Part shown: in pieces, positions 8,460 through 17,398 of the stretch
Layout of the letters: every line of letters begins with the position of its first letter
Position numbering within the stretch: the first letter of the stretch is position 1
Position numbers and translations under genes: made by a program
The notes under the pieces: generated by a model
Told to the model about the DNA's origin: nothing
What the model saw: the letters and a program-made list of their open reading frames with translations, nothing else
The model's database searches: none
Assembly: GCA_017380575.1 (NCBI GenBank)
Contig: JAFODS010000029.1
Location: forward strand, 22,846-86,845
DNA from: Clostridia bacterium
GTDB taxonomy: Bacteria > Bacillota > Clostridia > Oscillospirales > Acutalibacteraceae
Length of the DNA stretch: 64,000 nt
Direction: 5' to 3'

Positions 8460-11284
8460 TGCAACAGAAAAACATTGTTGTCAAAGGAGCAAGAGAACAT
8501 AATCTTAAAAATGTTGATGTGTCTGTGCCGAGAGATAAATTTATCGTTTTCACGGGTTTGTCAGGCTCAGGCAAGTCTTCGCTTGCTTTTGATACCATAT
8601 ATGCTGAAGGTCAGCGACGTTATGTTGAGTCGCTTTCGTCCTATGCAAGGCAGTTCCTCGGACAGATGGAGAAACCGCGCGTTGATTACATTGAGGGACT
8701 TTCACCTGCAATTTCAATTGACCAGAAAACTACATCAAAAAACCCGCGTTCAACGGTGGGTACGGTTACGGAAATTTATGATTATCTGCGTCTGCTTTAT
8801 GCAAGGGTTGGCATACCGCACTGTCCTGTCTGCGGAAGGGAAATCAGCCGACAGAGCGTGGATACAATTGTTGACAGAATCCTTACTCTTGAAGAAGGTA
8901 CAAGGATTCAGATAATGTCACCGATTGTTATGGGAAGAAAAGGTGAGTATGTCAAGGAGCTTGAAAGTGCACGGAAAAGCGGTTTTGTAAGAGCTCGTGT
9001 TGACGGTATAACTTATGACCTTTCAGAAAAAATCCCAATGGAAAAAAATAAAAAACATAATATTGAGATTATCGTTGACAGACTTGTGATTAAAGAAGAG
9101 ATTAAATCGCGTCTTACAGATTCTGTAGAAACTGCGACAAATCTTTCAAACGGACTTCTTATTGTTGATGTTATCGGTGGAGAAGAACAGCTTTATTCGC
9201 AGAATTATGCGTGTCCCGAGCACGGAGTGAGCATTGAAGAGCTTTCTCCGAGAATGTTCAGTTTCAATAACCCGTACGGTGCTTGTCAGAAATGTGCAGG
9301 CCTCGGCGTGTTTATGAAAATCAATGAAGATCTTATTGTACCTGATAAAAAGCTTTCAGTACGTGAGGGTGCAATTAAGGCTTCGGGTTGGAATGTTTCA
9401 GAAAACGGCGGTTCAATTGCACAGATGTATTTTGAAGGACTTGCCGAGCATTACGGGTTTTCTCTTGATGTGCCGTATAAGGAATTGCCGAAGGAAGCAA
9501 AAAAAGTTCTTATGTACGGAACAAACGGCAAAAAAATCAAGCTTTACCGCAAGACAGTTTACGGTGAAGGTTCATATATGACAGATTTTGAAGGTGTGGT
9601 AAACAACCTCGAAAGACGTTATAATGAATCCACAAGCGAATATTCAAGGGGCGAAATCGAACAGCTGATGACTGTTGAAGATTGTCCTGAGTGTGGCGGT
9701 ACACGACTGAAAAAAGAAAGCCTGTACGTTACAGTTTCCGGAATAAATATCCACGAGTTTTCGAGAAAATCAATCAAGGATGCAATAGCTTTTCTTGATT
9801 CTATGAAGCTTAATGAGCGCGACCTTATGATTGCTGAACCGATTCTTAAGGAAATTAAAAGCCGTATGAGCTTCCTTGCAAGTGTCGGACTTGAGTATCT
9901 TACTCTGACACGTTCTTCAGGGACTTTGTCGGGCGGTGAAAGTCAGCGTATCCGTCTTGCAACTCAGATCGGCTCATCCTTGATGGGTGTACTTTATATC
10001 CTTGACGAGCCGAGTATAGGATTGCATCAGAAGGACAATGCAAAGCTTCTTGAAACGCTGAAGCATCTTCGTGACATCGGTAATACACTCATTGTTGTTG
10101 AGCATGACGAAGAAACTATGGAGTCAGCGGATTATATTGTTGATATCGGTCCGGGTGCAGGTATTCACGGTGGTGAAATTGTCTGTGCAGGTACTGTTGA
10201 CGACATAAAAGAATGTGATAAGTCAATAACAGGACAGTATCTCAGCGGAAAGAAAAAAATTCCCGTTCCCGAAAAAAGACGTGAAGGTAACGGAAAATAC
10301 ATTGAAATTATAAATGCAGAGGAAAATAACCTTAAAAATGTTGATGTGAAATTGCCGTTGGGTAAGTTTATCTGTGTAACAGGCGTATCAGGTTCAGGTA
10401 AATCTTCTCTTGTTAATGAAATTATATATAAGCGACTTGCAAATGAACTCAACGGTGCCAAGAAGTTCCCTGGTAAGCATGAGGATATGCTGGGTATTGA
10501 TAATCTCGATAAGGTTATTGATATCGATCAGGCACCGATCGGCAGAACTCCGCGTTCAAACCCGGCAACATACACGGGCGTTTTCAATGATATCCGCGAT
10601 CTTTTCGCGTTAACGACTGAATCCAAGGCAAAGGGCTATAAAGCTAACCGATTCTCCTTCAATGTTAAGGGCGGCCGATGTGAAGCTTGTCAGGGTGACG
10701 GTATTGTGAAGATCGAAATGCATTTCCTGCCCGACATTTATGTTCCGTGTGATGTCTGTCACGGAAACAGATATAACAGAGAAACTCTTGAAGTCAGGTA
10801 TAAGGGCAAGAACATTTACGATGTGCTTGAAATGACGGTTGAAGAAGCTGTTGATTTCTTCTCTGCCGTCCCCAAAATCAGAAAGAAGCTCAATACTCTT
10901 TATGAGGTAGGTCTTGGTTATGTTAAGCTCGGACAGTCTGCAACGACTCTTTCGGGCGGTGAGGCACAGCGAGTTAAGCTTGCGACCGAGCTTGCGAAAA
11001 CATCGACAGGCAAAACAATCTATATCCTTGATGAGCCGACAACAGGACTTCATACAGCAGATGTACACAGACTTATTGATGTTCTTCAGCGTCTTGTTGA
11101 TAAGGGTAATACAGTGCTTGTTATCGAGCACAACCTTGATGTAATCAAAACAGCCGATCATATTATCGATCTCGGACCTGACGGGGGAGATAAGGGCGGA
11201 GAGATTGTAGCAACAGGTACTCCTGAAGAAGTTGCAAAAGTCAAGGGCTCTTATACAGGTGAATATCTTAATAAAGTACTATAA
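8459..11284 (+). CDS. uvrA: Excinuclease ABC subunit A
   Basis: UvrA is the dimeric ABC-type ATPase that first detects bulky DNA lesions and loads UvrB. The 941 residues match the family. Two Walker A motifs are visible (GLSGSGKSS near residue 31 and GVSGSGKSS near 640), as are two LSGGE signatures. Zinc modules are CPVCG, the CPEHG/CQKC pair, CPECGG and the C-terminal CEAC with CDVC. The ATG overlaps the uvrB TAA. The gene is last in the SOS operon and ends in the terminator at 11289. No substitution of a key residue was noticed. Confidence 0.97.
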   Translation: MQQKNIVVKGAREHNLKNVDVSVPRDKFIVFTGLSGSGKSSLAFDTIYAEGQRRYVESLSSYARQFLGQMEKPRVDYIEGLSPAISIDQKTTSKNPRSTVGTVTEIYDYLRLLYARVGIPHCPVCGREISRQSVDTIVDRILTLEEGTRIQIMSPIVMGRKGEYVKELESARKSGFVRARVDGITYDLSEKIPMEKNKKHNIEIIVDRLVIKEEIKSRLTDSVETATNLSNGLLIVDVIGGEEQLYSQNYACPEHGVSIEELSPRMFSFNNPYGACQKCAGLGVFMKINEDLIVPDKKLSVREGAIKASGWNVSENGGSIAQMYFEGLAEHYGFSLDVPYKELPKEAKKVLMYGTNGKKIKLYRKTVYGEGSYMTDFEGVVNNLERRYNESTSEYSRGEIEQLMTVEDCPECGGTRLKKESLYVTVSGINIHEFSRKSIKDAIAFLDSMKLNERDLMIAEPILKEIKSRMSFLASVGLEYLTLTRSSGTLSGGESQRIRLATQIGSSLMGVLYILDEPSIGLHQKDNAKLLETLKHLRDIGNTLIVVEHDEETMESADYIVDIGPGAGIHGGEIVCAGTVDDIKECDKSITGQYLSGKKKIPVPEKRREGNGKYIEIINAEENNLKNVDVKLPLGKFICVTGVSGSGKSSLVNEIIYKRLANELNGAKKFPGKHEDMLGIDNLDKVIDIDQAPIGRTPRSNPATYTGVFNDIRDLFALTTESKAKGYKANRFSFNVKGGRCEACQGDGIVKIEMHFLPDIYVPCDVCHGNRYNRETLEVRYKGKNIYDVLEMTVEEAVDFFSAVPKIRKKLNTLYEVGLGYVKLGQSATTLSGGEAQRVKLATELAKTSTGKTIYILDEPTTGLHTADVHRLIDVLQRLVDKGNTVLVIEHNLDVIKTADHIIDLGPDGGDKGGEIVATGTPEEVAKVKGSYTGEYLNKVL

Positions 11285-11288
11285 AAAT

Positions 11289-11326
11289 AACGCCGCAGAT
11301 TTTTAAGTCTGTGGCGTTCCTTTTAT
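11289..11326. terminator. Bidirectional terminator between uvrA and the DivIVA-like gene
   Basis: AACGCCGCAGA pairs with TCTGTGGCGTT around a TTTTAAG-type loop, with a T-rich tail on the plus strand. The stop codon of the minus-strand gene lies in the loop. Confidence 0.8.
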
Positions 11327-12091
11327 TATATTCTTTAAATGTTCGTCAAATGCTTCGTCACTTTTAGTGTCAGATTGTGTTTTGTTCGGTCTGTCATAGC
11401 AGGTGGTTATATCCTGACCTTCGTAATAATCGGCACTTCCGGTAATCTTTTCAAGCTCAGAGAAGAAGTTGTCGATATAATTAAATGCATCGGAATTTTC
11501 TGTTTCAACTTCAGTAGTTTCGGGAAGAATAAAATCTATTATTTCTTCTGACTCATATTCTTCGATATTATTATCGGAGGTTTCAGGAATGTTTTCTGTT
11601 ATCTCTGGCTCAATGTTGACATATTCATCTTCTGCAACCGTTATATTTTCAATTTCGGAAGAAATTTTGACGGCATTTGTGCCGATAAGTTCTATTTCTT
11701 TATTTAATGAAGAAATTTTCGTCATTATCTTTTCAAACTGCTCATTATGACTTATAACAGTTTGTTTGGTTTCCTGAATGTATTTCTGAGCTTCAGTTTT
11801 TGCGTTATTAATGATTTTGTCAGCTTCGCTCAGACTTTCAAAACCGTCATTTTGTTCTGATTGTAACTTAAGAGAGTTAAGCTCTTTTAGCTCATCGTTA
11901 AGGTTTTTTATTTTGCGGTCTTTTTCTTCAATTTTTTCAATCAGAACCTTGATTTTTTCTTTGGTTGATTCTATTTCTTCGTGTGTTGTTGAATCACCGC
12001 ACTTTGACTGTAAATGTGCAAGGTAGTCAATGACCTGACGTCTGTCAAATCCACCGAAGATATTCTTTTTTATGATGAATTCTTTGTTCAT
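11303..12091 (-). CDS. DivIVA/GpsB-like coiled-coil protein
   Basis: About 262 residues. The N-terminus (IIKKNIFGGFDRRQVIDYLAHLQ) resembles the DivIVA lipid-binding head, with the aromatic/Gly pair in an FGGFDR context. A long coiled coil follows at about residues 40-165, rich in Glu, Lys and Ile. After it comes a very acidic, low-complexity C-terminal half. It probably assembles at curved membrane or division sites and may organise cell-wall or sporulation proteins. The first ATG (12097) touches the AGGAGA site, while the second ATG, at 12091, is eight bases from it and is preferred. Being a divergent neighbour of the NAD(P)HX repair gene gives no clue. The DivIVA link rests on the first 40 residues. 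Confidence 0.65.
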   Translation of the reverse strand: MNKEFIIKKNIFGGFDRRQVIDYLAHLQSKCGDSTTHEEIESTKEKIKVLIEKIEEKDRKIKNLNDELKELNSLKLQSEQNDGFESLSEADKIINNAKTEAQKYIQETKQTVISHNEQFEKIMTKISSLNKEIELIGTNAVKISSEIENITVAEDEYVNIEPEITENIPETSDNNIEEYESEEIIDFILPETTEVETENSDAFNYIDNFFSELEKITGSADYYEGQDITTCYDRPNKTQSDTKSDEAFDEHLKNIIKGTPQT

Positions 12092-12118
12092 GGTCATTTC
12101 TCCTGTTTGATTTAATTC

Positions 12119-12147
12119 ATATTATCACATTTTTTTATTCTTTTCAA
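12119..12147 (-). promoter_or_regulatory. Sigma-A promoter of the DivIVA-like gene
   Basis: Read on the minus strand, TTGAAA (12147-12142) and TAATAT (12124-12119) are 17 bases apart, with AGGAGA and the start codon following. Confidence 0.5.
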
Positions 12148-12162
12148 CAAAAACATAATTTA

Positions 12163-12191
12163 TTGCATAATTATTGTTTTTATGGTATCAT
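12163..12191 (+). promoter_or_regulatory. Promoter of the NAD(P)HX repair gene
   Basis: TTGCAT (12163-12168) and TATCAT (12186-12191) have 17-base spacing. A TG one base before the -10 gives an extended -10. Confidence 0.55.
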
Positions 12192-12220
12192 TTACTCAGA
12201 TAAAAACTTGAGGTGTATTT

Positions 12221-13768
12221 ATGCTTGTTTATACTTGTGAACAGATGCGCGTAATTGAAGAGAATGCTGACGTCAACGGTCTTTCTTATGTACAGATGAT
12301 GGAAAATGCGGGTAACGGATGTGCGGATAAAATCCATTCTGTTATCTGCGGTCTCGGCGGTGTTGCTAAGAGTGCGGTAATTATCTGCGGTTCAGGACGA
12401 AATGGTGGCGACGGTTACGTCATTGCACGGAACTTGTGTGAAAGAGGATATTCTGTTCAGATTATTCTTGCTGACGGTTTCCCTACGGCTTATGAGTCTA
12501 AAATGATGTATTCTTATCTTGAGGATAAGCCTGTTCTTGTCACGGATTTGTCGGAAAATTATCAGGCGTGTGTATCTGCCTGCCTCGCTTCAAATGCAAT
12601 TGTCGATTGTGTTTACGGAATTGGTTTTCACGGTCAGCTTAATGAGCTGATTGCGGGATTTTTTAGGGATATTGCAAAGTCCAAAGCTAAAAAGTTCTCG
12701 GTTGATATTCCAAGCGGTCTTGAGGGAAATAACGGCGAAATCAACTCTGAGTTTTTTAAAACTGATTATACGCTTGCCATTACTTGTTATAAACCTGTTC
12801 ATATTCTTAAACCAGCATGCGAAAAATGCGGTATCGTAAAGCTTATTGATATCGGAATTGCGAAAGAGTCGTATGAGGCTGTCGGATCAGAGATCCTTAT
12901 ATCTGCTGACAACAAAGAAATTAAAAGGTTTTTCAGTTTAAGACGCTTTGATTCACATAAGGGTGATTTCGGAAAGCTTCTTTCTGTTGCAGGTTCAAGA
13001 GATATGCAGGGTGCGGCGGTAATGGCTGCAAGTGCTGCTGTTAACAGTGGTGTTGGTCTTGTAAGGGCAGTTTTCCCGGATGCTTCATATGCACCGATTG
13101 CGTCAAAGCTTACTGAACCGCTTACTATGGCGATGCTTTCAACTCCTTCGGGAAATCTCAGCTTCAGGAATGCTGAAAGAATAATTAATCTTGCTAACGA
13201 TTCAACCGCAATTCTTCTCGGATGCGGTCTTGGTTTCTGTGAAGATACGATAAAGCTTGTTGAAACGATAATTATGAATACCGATAAACCGATAATTCTC
13301 GATGCTGACGGAATAAATGCGGTTAGCTTAAATACAAATATATTGAAAGAAACTAAGGCTCCGCTTATTCTTACACCGCATATCGGTGAAATGTCGCGGC
13401 TTACAGGTCTGAGTATCGAAGAAATCGAGAAAAACAGGGTGAAGGTTGCAAAGGATTTTGCTTCTGAATATAACTGTATTCTTGTACTTAAGGGTGCAAA
13501 CACTGTTGTTGCAGCACCAAAGGGAACTGTTTACATAAACAATACCGGTAATGCAGGAATGGCAACGGGCGGTTCAGGCGATGTTCTTGCAGGAATTATT
13601 GCTTCGTTTGTGTGTCAGTCAATGGGATTGCACTCTGCAACAATTGCTGGTGTTTACATACACGGACTCTGTGGCGACGTTGTAAGAGAAAAATATTCAA
13701 TGCTCGGTGTAACACCGACAAGGATGATTGACGAATTAGCTGAAGTTCTTTCAAATTTTGAAGAATAG
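12221..13768 (+). CDS. nnr: Bifunctional NAD(P)H-hydrate epimerase / ADP-dependent dehydratase
   Basis: This 515-residue fusion repairs damaged hydrated NADH and NADPH. The N-terminal YjeF/NnrE half (about 1-210) carries out epimerisation and shows GSGRNGGDGYV and the Lys/Asp-containing VDIPSG block. The C-terminal NnrD half (about 225-510) is the ribokinase-like ADP-dependent dehydratase, with LTPHIGEM, LKGANTVV and the NTGNAGMATGGSGDVLAG nucleotide block. In many Firmicutes this gene precedes a lipoprotein gene, alr and mazEF. Here the lipoprotein and mazF follow, but alr is missing. The next gene starts 13 bases past the stop codon. Confidence 0.93.
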   Translation: MLVYTCEQMRVIEENADVNGLSYVQMMENAGNGCADKIHSVICGLGGVAKSAVIICGSGRNGGDGYVIARNLCERGYSVQIILADGFPTAYESKMMYSYLEDKPVLVTDLSENYQACVSACLASNAIVDCVYGIGFHGQLNELIAGFFRDIAKSKAKKFSVDIPSGLEGNNGEINSEFFKTDYTLAITCYKPVHILKPACEKCGIVKLIDIGIAKESYEAVGSEILISADNKEIKRFFSLRRFDSHKGDFGKLLSVAGSRDMQGAAVMAASAAVNSGVGLVRAVFPDASYAPIASKLTEPLTMAMLSTPSGNLSFRNAERIINLANDSTAILLGCGLGFCEDTIKLVETIIMNTDKPIILDADGINAVSLNTNILKETKAPLILTPHIGEMSRLTGLSIEEIEKNRVKVAKDFASEYNCILVLKGANTVVAAPKGTVYINNTGNAGMATGGSGDVLAGIIASFVCQSMGLHSATIAGVYIHGLCGDVVREKYSMLGVTPTRMIDELAEVLSNFEE

Positions 13769-13781
13769 GCTTGTGAGATTA

Positions 13782-14258
13782 ATGAAAAAACTTCTTTGTG
13801 CTTTTTTGTCAGTTTTTATACTTTCTTCATGTAATCGGGTTGATTTTCAACCCGATTTTCCTCTTTGTCCTGAGGGTCAGGTGGAGGTGCTTTACAGTGA
13901 AACAGTTTACAAGGCGGATATTTATTTTGAAAATGATATGCTTGATTTAAAAATAGTGCAACCGGATGCACTGAAAGGATTTGAAATCACAGTCACTCCG
14001 ACAGAGATATCTGTTGTCAACAGTTCTTTGAAATTAAAATATGATAAGAATAAAACTGAAGAACTTTTTCCGATTACACAAATATACGATATTTTAATAC
14101 AACTTAATACTTTAAAACCTGAGTTTAAAGATAATAACGGAAAGCTTGTTGCTTACTTTGATGTGAACGGTAACGAGTGTAACTTGATTTTAAACAAACA
14201 AAGCAAAAGAATTCTTGAGGTGGAATATAAAAAATTAGTTTTTAAATTTACAACCTGA
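13782..14258 (+). CDS. Putative lipoprotein, unknown function
   Basis: About 158 residues. The N-terminus (MKKLLCAFLSVFILSSC) is a clear lipoprotein signal with lipobox LSSC, so the mature protein should be tethered to the outer face of the membrane. The rest is predicted beta-rich, with alternating hydrophobic residues. It loosely resembles the small lipoproteins found after nnr in related genomes. A longer in-frame reading starts at 13758 within nnr, but the ATG at 13782 puts the signal peptide at the terminus. No strong ribosome site is visible, which suits translational coupling to nnr. No motif supports a function. Confidence 0.65.
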   Translation: MKKLLCAFLSVFILSSCNRVDFQPDFPLCPEGQVEVLYSETVYKADIYFENDMLDLKIVQPDALKGFEITVTPTEISVVNSSLKLKYDKNKTEELFPITQIYDILIQLNTLKPEFKDNNGKLVAYFDVNGNECNLILNKQSKRILEVEYKKLVFKFTT

Positions 14259-14389
14259 TTTGTTTCACTACGAATTAAAATGAATATATTATAATGTCAG
14301 CTTTATTTTTCTCCCCGTGATTAAAGATGATTATTCCGCCTGAGAATTGGCAAATATAATATTGACAAAAAATTTCAGGAGTGATTCAA

Positions 14390-14737
14390 ATGACGATAAA
14401 ACGGGGAGATATCTATTATGCGGATTTAAGTCCTGTCGTCGGCTCTGAACAAGGCGGTGTACGCCCCGTACTTATTGTTCAGAATGATGTCGGAAACAAA
14501 TACAGCCCTACGGTTATCGCTGCAGCAATAACGAGCCAACGTTATAAAACAAACCTTCCTACACATATTCAGGTTGATGCAGAAGATTGCGGCCTTTCCA
14601 AAGATTCAATTGTTTTATTGGAGCAGGTACGAACTATTGATAAAAGACGCCTGAAAGAAAAAATGGGTAATCTACATGAACCTGATATGGCAAGGGTAAA
14701 CAAAGCGTTATCGGTAAGTCTCGGTATATTAAGCTAA
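14390..14737 (+). CDS. mazF: MazF/PemK-family endoribonuclease toxin
   Basis: A 115-residue MazF-type mRNA interferase expected to cut single-stranded RNA at a short motif in the cytoplasm. The fold starts with [12 protein letters not shown]. The residues equivalent to the Bacillus catalytic pair are Arg25 (GGVRPVLI) and Thr48 (AAITSQ), both present, so it appears active. The ATG at 14390 is eight bases from AGGAG. A GTG at 14381 overlaps that site and is rejected. The 131-base gap upstream has two TATAAT-like elements (14290-14295, 14355-14360) but no room for a normal MazE antitoxin. The partner is therefore encoded elsewhere or absent. Confidence 0.9.
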   Translation: MTIKRGDIYYADLSPVVGSEQGGVRPVLIVQNDVGNKYSPTVIAAAITSQRYKTNLPTHIQVDAEDCGLSKDSIVLLEQVRTIDKRRLKEKMGNLHEPDMARVNKALSVSLGILS

Positions 14738-14740
14738 AAG

Positions 14741-14773
14741 AAACTGCACTGAAATGAATCAGTGCAGTTTTTG
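14741..14773. terminator. Bidirectional terminator between mazF and the pseudouridine synthase gene
   Basis: AAACTGCACTGA and TCAGTGCAGTTT make a 12-pair perfect stem, followed by T residues on the plus strand and preceded by A residues. Confidence 0.85.
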
Positions 14774-15742
14774 TTATAATGTTTGATTTTTGAATTCACG
14801 GACAAACCAGACGTCCTTTACCTCAAAGCATCTGCCGTTAAGATACTCAAGCTGACCTGCTTCTTCATCAAAATTAAAAATAAGTTTGTAAGAATACAGA
14901 AACTGCTTTTTATATCCGAAGTCTTTGTTGAGCTTGTTAGTACCGTATTTTCCGTCGCCGAGGAGAGGGTGTCCGATTGAAGCAAAATGAGCACGAATCT
15001 GGTGAGTTCGACCGGTAAGGAGTTCTACCTCAACAAGACTTAGATCTTTCTTTAAATCTTTGCTCAGTGCTTTGTACTTGGTTTTTATCTCCTTTGAACC
15101 GTCGGTAGGCTTTTTTGTTACCTTGACGATGTTTTTCTTTTCGTCCTTGGTAAGATAGCCTTCAAGCAGACCGCTGTCCCTCTCAAGAATCCCGTGTACA
15201 ACACAAAGATAGAACTTGCGAAGATTCCTTCTTTTCATCTGCGCGTTCATAATACGCAGACTCTCAGCATTTTTTGCTGCGATTACAATACCACCCGTGT
15301 TTCTGTCAATACGGTTAACCAGAGCAGGCGTAAAGGAATTTTCGTCATCGGGACGGTATTCACCCTTGTCATAAAGATATTTCTTTAAACGGGTTATGAG
15401 TGTGTCTATGTACTCTCTGTCGTCGGGATGGCAAAGAAGTCCTGTTTTCTTGTTGAGAAGAACAATGTTGTCATCCTCGTAAATAATGTCAAGATTCTTT
15501 GATGCTCCCGTAAAATCATACCTTGTTTCGGGTTTTACAAAAAACTCATCGTTAATATACATATCAACAATATCACCGACTTTGAGCATTGTGGATATTT
15601 CGGCACGCTTTTTGTTAACCTTGATTCGCTTTATACGTATGTATTTGTACATAAGCGTCTGGGGCAGATTCGGAAGACTTTTTCTTATAAACTTGTCAAG
15701 ACGCTGATTCGCATCGTTGGATTTAATTTCAAAACTTTTCAT
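14774..15742 (-). CDS. RluA-family 23S rRNA pseudouridine synthase
   Basis: About 322 residues, related to RluC and RluD. These enzymes convert specific uridines of 23S rRNA to pseudouridine. An S4-like RNA-binding domain covers about residues 1-65 (SNDANQRLDKFI). The catalytic domain follows, with active-site Asp146 in VNRIDRNTGG. RTHQIRAHFASIGHPLLGDGKYG is the family's conserved C-terminal block. A longer reading from 15814 would run deep into the upstream gene. The ATG at 15742, four bases past that gene's stop codon, matches the family N-terminus. It is the last gene of a minus-strand group with UPF0210, UPF0237 and YfhO. Confidence 0.9.
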   Translation of the reverse strand: MKSFEIKSNDANQRLDKFIRKSLPNLPQTLMYKYIRIKRIKVNKKRAEISTMLKVGDIVDMYINDEFFVKPETRYDFTGASKNLDIIYEDDNIVLLNKKTGLLCHPDDREYIDTLITRLKKYLYDKGEYRPDDENSFTPALVNRIDRNTGGIVIAAKNAESLRIMNAQMKRRNLRKFYLCVVHGILERDSGLLEGYLTKDEKKNIVKVTKKPTDGSKEIKTKYKALSKDLKKDLSLVEVELLTGRTHQIRAHFASIGHPLLGDGKYGTNKLNKDFGYKKQFLYSYKLIFNFDEEAGQLEYLNGRCFEVKDVWFVREFKNQTL

Positions 15743-15746
15743 ATCG

Positions 15747-17111
15747 TCAGTTCTTAAAGCTGTGAATCGGAGCGGGGATTCGACCGCCGCGTGAGATGAA
15801 TTTACTGCAATCAAATTCGTTGACCTTCATAATCGGAGCGTATCCGAGAAGACCGCCGAATTCAACAGTTTCACCGATTTCTTTGCCGAATACAGGGATG
15901 ATTCGTACAGCTGTTGTTTTCTGGTTTATCATACCTATCGCCATTTCATCTGCAATTATGCCTGAAATGGTTGAGGCTTTTGTGCTGCCGGGTATAGCGA
16001 TCATATCAAGGCCGACTGAGCAGACACAAGTCATAGCCTCAAGCTTTTCGAGTGTAAGTGCACCTGCATTAACCGCATCAATCATTCCCTGATCTTCAGA
16101 AACGGGGATGAATGCACCCGAAAGACCGCCGACGTATGATGAAGCCATAATACCGCCTTTTTTGACCTGATCATTAAGCAGAGCAAGGGCTGCTGTTGTA
16201 CCCGGTGCTCCGACTTTTTCAAGACCCATTTCTTCAAGGATTTCAGCAACGCTGTCACCGATAGCGGGTGTAGGAGCAAGTGAAAGGTCAATTATTCCGA
16301 ACGGAACATCGAGTCTTCGTGAAGCCTCCTGAGCAACAAGCTGACCCACTCTTGTAACCTTGAATGCGGTTTTCTTTATTGTTTCGCAGAGTGTGCCGAA
16401 ACTTTCTCCTTTAACTTCTGTGATTGCTCGTTTAACAACACCCGGTCCGCTTACGCCGACATTGATAATTGTATCGGCTTCTGTAACACCGTGGAATGCA
16501 CCTGCCATAAACGGATTGTCATCGGGAGCGTTACAGAATACAACGAATTTTGCACATCCGATTGATCCGCTGTCCTTTGTAAGTTCTGCTGTTTCAATGA
16601 TTTTTTCACCGATAAGCTTAACGGCATCCATATCGATACCGGTTTTAGTGGAACCTACGTTTACCGAACTGCAGACTCTGTTTGTTGATGCAAGAGCCTT
16701 TGGAATTGATTCAATAAGAAGCTCGTCAGAAGGTGTCATACCTTTTGAAACAAGAGCTGAAAAGCCACCGATGAAGTTTACTCCGATTGTGTCAGCTGCA
16801 CGGTCAAGAGCTTTTGCTATTTCAACATAGTCATCGATTTCTTTACAGCATGATGCACCGACAAGTGCTATAGGTGTAACAGAAACACGCTTATTAACAA
16901 TTGGAATACCGAAATCAAGCTCGATTTCTTTACCGACTTTAACAAGATCTTTCGCTTTTGTTGTAATTTTGTTGTAAATGTTTTCGCAAGTTTTTTCAAC
17001 AGAGTCTGAGCAACAGTCAAGTAAGCTGATACCCATCGTGATTGTTCTGACATCGAGGTTGTTTTCCTCGATCATTTTATTGGTTTCACGTACTTCAAAA
17101 ATATTGGTCAT
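15747..17111 (-). CDS. UPF0210/DUF711 family protein
   Basis: A 454-residue protein of the conserved UPF0210 (PFL-like) family, with a pyruvate-formate-lyase-like fold but unknown reaction. Family hallmarks include [25 protein letters not shown] and [16 protein letters not shown]. It lies nine bases after the ACT-domain gene at 17121-17393, a pair that is conserved side by side in many bacteria, so a common function, perhaps in amino-acid sensing, is likely. The start codon follows a GAGGTGACACT site. Nothing looks truncated. Confidence 0.85.
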   Translation of the reverse strand: MTNIFEVRETNKMIEENNLDVRTITMGISLLDCCSDSVEKTCENIYNKITTKAKDLVKVGKEIELDFGIPIVNKRVSVTPIALVGASCCKEIDDYVEIAKALDRAADTIGVNFIGGFSALVSKGMTPSDELLIESIPKALASTNRVCSSVNVGSTKTGIDMDAVKLIGEKIIETAELTKDSGSIGCAKFVVFCNAPDDNPFMAGAFHGVTEADTIINVGVSGPGVVKRAITEVKGESFGTLCETIKKTAFKVTRVGQLVAQEASRRLDVPFGIIDLSLAPTPAIGDSVAEILEEMGLEKVGAPGTTAALALLNDQVKKGGIMASSYVGGLSGAFIPVSEDQGMIDAVNAGALTLEKLEAMTCVCSVGLDMIAIPGSTKASTISGIIADEMAIGMINQKTTAVRIIPVFGKEIGETVEFGGLLGYAPIMKVNEFDCSKFISRGGRIPAPIHSFKN

Positions 17112-17120
17112 AGTGTCACC

Positions 17121-17393
17121 TCAGATTCTGTGCATGATATTAAAGATATCTTCATGCTGCATCTTGATTTTAACACCGAGTTCATCGCCGACCTTTTCAA
17201 TCTCTTCTACTAACACGGAGAAATCCTTTGTTGTCTGCTGTGCGTCAACGATCATCATCATGTTGAAAAATCCCTGAACAATTGACTGGTTGATATCAAG
17301 GATGTTTATATTGTTTTCAGCAAGAAAAGTGCAAACACGTGCAATGATTCCCACTCTGTCCTTACCGATTACTGTTATGATTGTTCTGTTCAT
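17121..17393 (-). CDS. UPF0237 ACT-domain protein
   Basis: A 90-residue single ACT domain (TVIGKDRVGIIARVCTFLAEN at the N-terminus), usually a small-molecule sensor for amino acids. The family resembles the N-terminal part of the GcvR glycine-cleavage regulator. It is the fixed partner of UPF0210, immediately downstream. The gap to the upstream YfhO gene is five bases. No DNA-binding part is present, so it most likely acts by protein contact. The ligand is unknown. Confidence 0.82.
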   Translation of the reverse strand: MNRTIITVIGKDRVGIIARVCTFLAENNINILDINQSIVQGFFNMMMIVDAQQTTKDFSVLVEEIEKVGDELGVKIKMQHEDIFNIMHRI

Positions 17394-17398
17394 ATTAA

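Noticed and set aside
10610-11161. A 183-codon minus-strand open frame inside uvrA
   Set aside because: Shadow of the conserved uvrA C-terminal domain; no start signal or family resemblance.
12799-13503. A 234-codon minus-strand open frame inside the NAD(P)HX repair gene
   Set aside because: Antisense to a conserved enzyme core with no upstream ribosome site.
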